Assembly: GCA_965214675.1 (NCBI GenBank) | Contig: OZ243969.1 | Span: 744,001-808,000, forward strand | Origin: WTFY01 sp965214675 | GTDB lineage: Bacteria; Pseudomonadota; Gammaproteobacteria; UBA4575 | Direction of reading: 5' to 3' | DNA: 64,000 nucleotides | Shown: positions 61,577 to 64,000 of the stretch, piece after piece | Layout of the letters: each line of letters opens with the position of its first letter | How positions within the stretch are numbered: position 1 is the first letter of the stretch | Made by a program: the position numbers and the translations under genes | The notes under the pieces: model-generated | What the model was told of the DNA's origin: nothing | Databases searched by the model: none | What the model saw: only the letters and a program-made list of their open reading frames with translations

Positions 61577-62775
61577 TGATCATTTAACCGGTCCGTTTGA
61601 CGTTTCACAGGCCCGCTACTGCGGCGACCTCCACGTCCAGCAGCCCCATTCCCGAAGGCCATAATATTCAATGCGGCATTCATGTCCGCATTATCCCGAT
61701 GCCCACAGGCTACGCACTCAAAGCCTGATTGGGTCTTTCGATTCTTTTTATCGACATGCCCACATTCATGACACGTCTGACTCGTGTACTGTGGGGCAAC
61801 CTTCACTACACTGGATTTGTACGACAGGCATTGCTCCAGCTTGTACCAGCCTGAACTCAGGATGGCTTTATTTAGCCCTGCTTTGTGCTTCACATTTTTA
61901 CCTGGATTTTCGGCAGTGCCCTTTGCCGAGGTCGTCATGCCCTGCGTGTTCAGGTCTTCCACATAGACTGCGTTGTACTTGTCAGCGATCTCTCTGCTGA
62001 CCTGATGACACCAGTTTGTACGTTTCTGCACGATCTTCTGCTGGGTTCTTGCAGAAAGACTCTTTGCTTTCAGGTAACGATTGCTCGGTTTTATGTCCTG
62101 CTTGCGACTGCCACACTGCCGTCGTGCCATCATGCGTTGGTATCTGCACTTCCGGGCTTCCAGCCTGGATATATCGGGTGTGTAGTACCTTTGCCCATCC
62201 GACAGGGTGATCTGTCCAACATTGCGGTCTATGCCTACAGGCTTGATGGATGCAGGCAATGCTGTAATCTGCACTTCATAAACAATGTACGCATGCCACT
62301 TGCCGCATTCATACTTGATCGTGCCACTCTTGGCGATACCGTCCGAGTAGGGATTGCTGCCCGTGAGCTTAACCTGTCCAATGCGCTGGATATGAAGATA
62401 ATCACCCTGCATCTTGAATAAGCCTGCGCCTAAAGGAATAGATGAGGAGTGTGTATGTTTACCGTGGAATTTAGGCAGCCCGCCTTCTCCCTTGTAGAAT
62501 TGCTTGTATGCTGTCTCGATGGGCTTTAATGACAACCGGACAATGTTGGATGCATAGTCTTTCAGCCATGGCACCTGCTTTCGCAGGTTGGCAAATCGGT
62601 AATTCAACACAAACCAGCGTGGATCACACCGCCCGTATGCCTTGTATTCGTCTTGCAGCACACCGACGAAGTGATTCCAGACATAGCGACAGGCCCCTGC
62701 AAGCTCATGCAGCTTGTGTGCCTTGGCCGGTGTCTGTGGATGCAGACGATAACGAATGGTACGGTGCGTTTTCAT
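61567..62775 (-). CDS. tnpB: TnpB-family RNA-guided nuclease
   Basis: A 402-residue TnpB/OrfB protein, full length. It has an N-terminal helix-turn-helix-type segment (YRLHPQTPAKAHKLHELAGACRYVWN) and the RuvC triad D183 (VGIDRNVG), E273 (YVEDLN) and D364 (NADMNAALNI). The zinc ribbon uses C335/C338 (CHEC) and C354/C357 (CVAC). The tail is Arg/Gly-rich. Catalytic residues are intact, so it is probably an active RNA-guided nuclease whose omegaRNA would overlap the tnpB 3' end. No tnpA is present. Its ATG at 62775 lies close to the right inverted repeat. Expected guide DNA would begin in the flank beyond 61552 on the minus strand. Confidence 0.94.
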   Translation of the reverse strand: MKTHRTIRYRLHPQTPAKAHKLHELAGACRYVWNHFVGVLQDEYKAYGRCDPRWFVLNYRFANLRKQVPWLKDYASNIVRLSLKPIETAYKQFYKGEGGLPKFHGKHTHSSSIPLGAGLFKMQGDYLHIQRIGQVKLTGSNPYSDGIAKSGTIKYECGKWHAYIVYEVQITALPASIKPVGIDRNVGQITLSDGQRYYTPDISRLEARKCRYQRMMARRQCGSRKQDIKPSNRYLKAKSLSARTQQKIVQKRTNWCHQVSREIADKYNAVYVEDLNTQGMTTSAKGTAENPGKNVKHKAGLNKAILSSGWYKLEQCLSYKSSVVKVAPQYTSQTCHECGHVDKKNRKTQSGFECVACGHRDNADMNAALNIMAFGNGAAGRGGRRSSGPVKRQTDRLNDHVN

Positions 62776-62787
62776 CGGAATTTAATG

Positions 62788-62811
62788 TGTCAACTAATCA
62801 GGATAATTCCC
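62788..62811. repeat. Right terminal inverted repeat
   Basis: Reverse complement of the left repeat with one mismatch, 12 bp upstream of the tnpB start. Directly followed by TTCAGTTT. Confidence 0.9.
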
Positions 62812-62819
62812 TTCAGTTT
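62812..62819. repeat. Right 8-bp target-site duplication
   Basis: TTCAGTTT, identical to the left copy. Removing the element and one copy restores a short intergenic gap of about 60 bp between the kinase gene and the RND gene. Confidence 0.85.
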
Positions 62820-62856
62820 TATACATAGGTATTTGTGTCGATGCAAAATTTCAGAT

Positions 62857-63453
62857 TTAAAAGGCAGCCAGTAGTCCTCCAAGCTCATCTGCCTTCGATT
62901 TGTGTATGAAGCTGGCAGATATTTTATTATCAGCCAGCAGGCCTGGTAAAACCGGATCGATGCAGCCACCCTTCAGTAATTGATCTACAGACATCTGCGA
63001 AAGTGTCAGTGGAGAGGATTTTACAAACAACAGCTGATCGACAGATAAATACCCCGCCAGCCAGGCAGCCAGGCTATCAGAGGTGACATCCCAGCATTTC
63101 TGGAGTTTGCACTGCTGGCTGACCATAGAATAAGGCTCCCAAATCGCGGTCTTGCCGGAATACCAGCATGCCTGAACCTGTTCCCTGCTGCTGGCAAGAC
63201 AGAATCCCGGACAAAGGGATGCCATCAGGTATCCAAACTGCTGCATGGCAAGTACCGCCATGTGATGAGCGTGTGCTTCGTCGAGATCAAACTGTCGATC
63301 AGCTTCACGGACAAGGTCCGCAAAAGGACCCCCACCTGGCACAATTACCAGTTGATGGAAGGCACCCTGCTCGCGCAGCGCTGTAAGCCATCCCTCGAGG
63401 AATTTGCTGCCATACAAGCTGCCTCCGATTTTAATGACCCACGGCATCGGCAC
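62857..63453 (-). CDS. Amino-acid-kinase-family protein of the H4MPT cluster
   Basis: A 198-residue amino-acid-kinase-fold protein starting MPMPWVIKIGGSLYGS, with VIVPGGGPFADLVREADRQF and WDVTSDSLAAWLAGYL motifs. It resembles the kinase-like proteins (MfnE type and its methylotroph counterpart) of methanofuran/H4MPT clusters. GTG at 63453 or ATG at 63447 is the start; both overlap the end of pabB by 17-23 bp, implying coupled translation. The activity is likely phosphorylation of a furan or related intermediate (inference). Confidence 0.82.
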   Translation of the reverse strand: MPMPWVIKIGGSLYGSKFLEGWLTALREQGAFHQLVIVPGGGPFADLVREADRQFDLDEAHAHHMAVLAMQQFGYLMASLCPGFCLASSREQVQACWYSGKTAIWEPYSMVSQQCKLQKCWDVTSDSLAAWLAGYLSVDQLLFVKSSPLTLSQMSVDQLLKGGCIDPVLPGLLADNKISASFIHKSKADELGGLLAAF

Positions 63454-64000
63454 GGTATTCTTCCAACAAACGCATCATGGCTGCCGCCTTGTCAAAGGTC
63501 TCCTGATACTCCGCGTGGGCATCTGAATCCTGCACGATCCCACCCCCTGCAAAAAAGTACATTTTCTGCTGCCTGTGCAGAATCGTACGGATAGCTATAT
63601 TCATATCCATATTTCCATCAAACCCAATATATCCAATCGAACCACAATAAACTCCCCTGCGATGGGGTTCCAACTCTTCAATAATTTCCATTGAACGAAT
63701 TTTCGGCGCACCGGTGATGGAACCTCCGGGGAAACAACCACGCAACAAATCCAGTGCGGATCGCTGTTCAGGCAGCTTTCCGGTAATGGTGCTTACCATG
63801 TGGTGCACATTCGGAAAGCTCTCTATATCGAATAATTTAGGCACCTGCACCGAGCCAAGTGCACAGTTCTTACTGATGTCATTTCGCATCAAATCGACAA
63901 TCATCAGATTTTCCGCCTGGTCCTTCAGACTCTCGGCAAGTTCCAGAGCCAGGTGGCGGTCCTTAAGCGGATCAGAAGAACGTGGCCGTGTACCCTTGAC
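63431..64000 (-). CDS. pabB: Aminodeoxychorismate synthase component I, 3' part
   Basis: The C-terminal 189 codons of a chorismate-binding PabB; the gene continues beyond the window edge. Reading upstream from the internal ATG at 63904 gives an unbroken frame to 64000 including KGTRPR and ENLMIVDLMRND. Further motifs are VHHMVSTITGKL, CFPGGSITGAPKIRSMEII and the YCGSIGYIGFDG stretch, written here as separate blocks. PabB with PabA makes aminodeoxychorismate on the way to p-aminobenzoate, used by folate and by H4MPT. The overlap with the kinase gene favours a C1-cofactor operon. TrpE is an alternative by family but less likely by context. Confidence 0.88.
   Translation of the reverse strand, partial: VKGTRPRSSDPLKDRHLALELAESLKDQAENLMIVDLMRNDISKNCALGSVQVPKLFDIESFPNVHHMVSTITGKLPEQRSALDLLRGCFPGGSITGAPKIRSMEIIEELEPHRRGVYCGSIGYIGFDGNMDMNIAIRTILHRQQKMYFFAGGGIVQDSDAHAEYQETFDKAAAMMRLLEEYRADAVGH

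Larger units (their letters stand above)
61545..62819 (-). mobile_element. tnpB-bearing element with terminal inverted repeats and 8-bp direct repeats
   Basis: The unit is bounded by perfect direct repeats TTCAGTTT at 61545-61552 and 62812-62819. Each abuts a 24-bp inverted repeat (61553-61576 and 62788-62811, 23 of 24 identical). The only gene inside is tnpB (61567-62775), whose stop codon falls within the left repeat and whose start is 12 bp inside the right repeat, so the element is very compact. IS200/IS605 and IS607 elements lack terminal inverted repeats and such target duplications. The signature therefore suggests a non-autonomous DDE-type unit carrying tnpB as passenger. Families with 8-bp duplications (for example IS1595, IS6, IS66 or IS256 types) are candidates. 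Confidence 0.85.

Noticed and set aside
61553..62811. Classification as an ordinary IS200/IS605 element
   Set aside because: Those elements have subterminal hairpins, no terminal inverted repeats and no target duplication; both are evident here.
1..64000. tRNA, rRNA genes and CRISPR arrays
   Set aside because: I looked for T-loop GTTCRA-type signatures with acceptor pairing, rRNA-like stretches and regularly spaced direct repeats and found none that hold up by eye.

Overview
The window reads as a gammaproteobacterial chromosome of moderate GC content. Typical gammaproteobacterial neighbourhoods include trxB/aat, surE-pcm-yqaA-nlpD, mfd-csiV, nagZ/mtnP, a complete ccmABCDEFGHI operon, sdhCDAB-sdhE and lysS-prfB. 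At the right end are genes of tetrahydromethanopterin (H4MPT) cofactor synthesis: a dihydropteroate-synthase-like protein, a DUF447 protein, mfnB, an amino-acid-kinase-family protein and pabB. This points to a C1-metabolising (methylotroph or formaldehyde-oxidising) lineage. I cannot name the species. No rRNA, tRNA or CRISPR array was seen.

Layout. 0.2-5.3 kb: thioredoxin reductase, a DUF482/GNAT-like protein, aat, ispH and a squalene-synthase-type prenyltransferase. 5.8-11.9 kb: a signalling island with two tandem STAS proteins on +, converging on a four-gene minus-strand operon (receiver-PP2C phosphatase, RsbW-like kinase, periplasmic amino-acid-type binding protein, membrane histidine kinase). 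No transporter permease or ATPase accompanies the binding protein. 12.5-17.7 kb: an aldehyde dehydrogenase and an alaC-hom-thrC operon. 17.8-21.6 kb: a Mth938-like protein, the surE-pcm-yqaA-nlpD operon (no rpoS after nlpD) and an Smr protein. 21.7-30.1 kb: an outer-membrane beta-barrel, fadE, moeA/moaE/moaB, aguA-aguB and a small membrane protein. 30.2-37.1 kb: the cytochrome c maturation operon, including a 49-residue ccmD. 37.4-47.2 kb: mfd, csiV, mtnP, an MscS channel, nagZ, zapE and mdh. 47.3-52.1 kb: the succinate dehydrogenase operon followed by sdhE, a DUF1249 gene and an IscR-like regulator lacking two cluster cysteines. 52.4-56.1 kb: ygfZ, lysS and prfB, the last with a programmed +1 frameshift. 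56.3-64 kb: H4MPT genes around an RND exporter and a tnpB-bearing element.

Two things stand out. First, the tnpB gene at 61.6-62.8 kb lies inside a compact element of about 1.26 kb. It is bounded by 24-bp terminal inverted repeats (23/24 identical) and a perfect 8-bp direct repeat, TTCAGTTT. IS200/IS605 and IS607 elements have neither feature, so this looks like a tnpB carried by a DDE-type transposon. Second, the signalling island appears to couple a periplasmic binding protein and histidine kinase to an RsbU/RsbW/RsbV-type partner switch with two possible STAS outputs.

Functionally the rest is housekeeping: redox balance and protein turnover (trxB, aat, pcm), isoprenoids (ispH, squalene synthase), aspartate-family amino acids, fatty-acid oxidation, molybdenum cofactor, putrescine synthesis from agmatine, cytochrome c assembly, DNA repair, cell-wall recycling and division, TCA cycle (mdh, sdh), translation and C1-cofactor synthesis. 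pabB supplies the p-aminobenzoate used by both folate and H4MPT.
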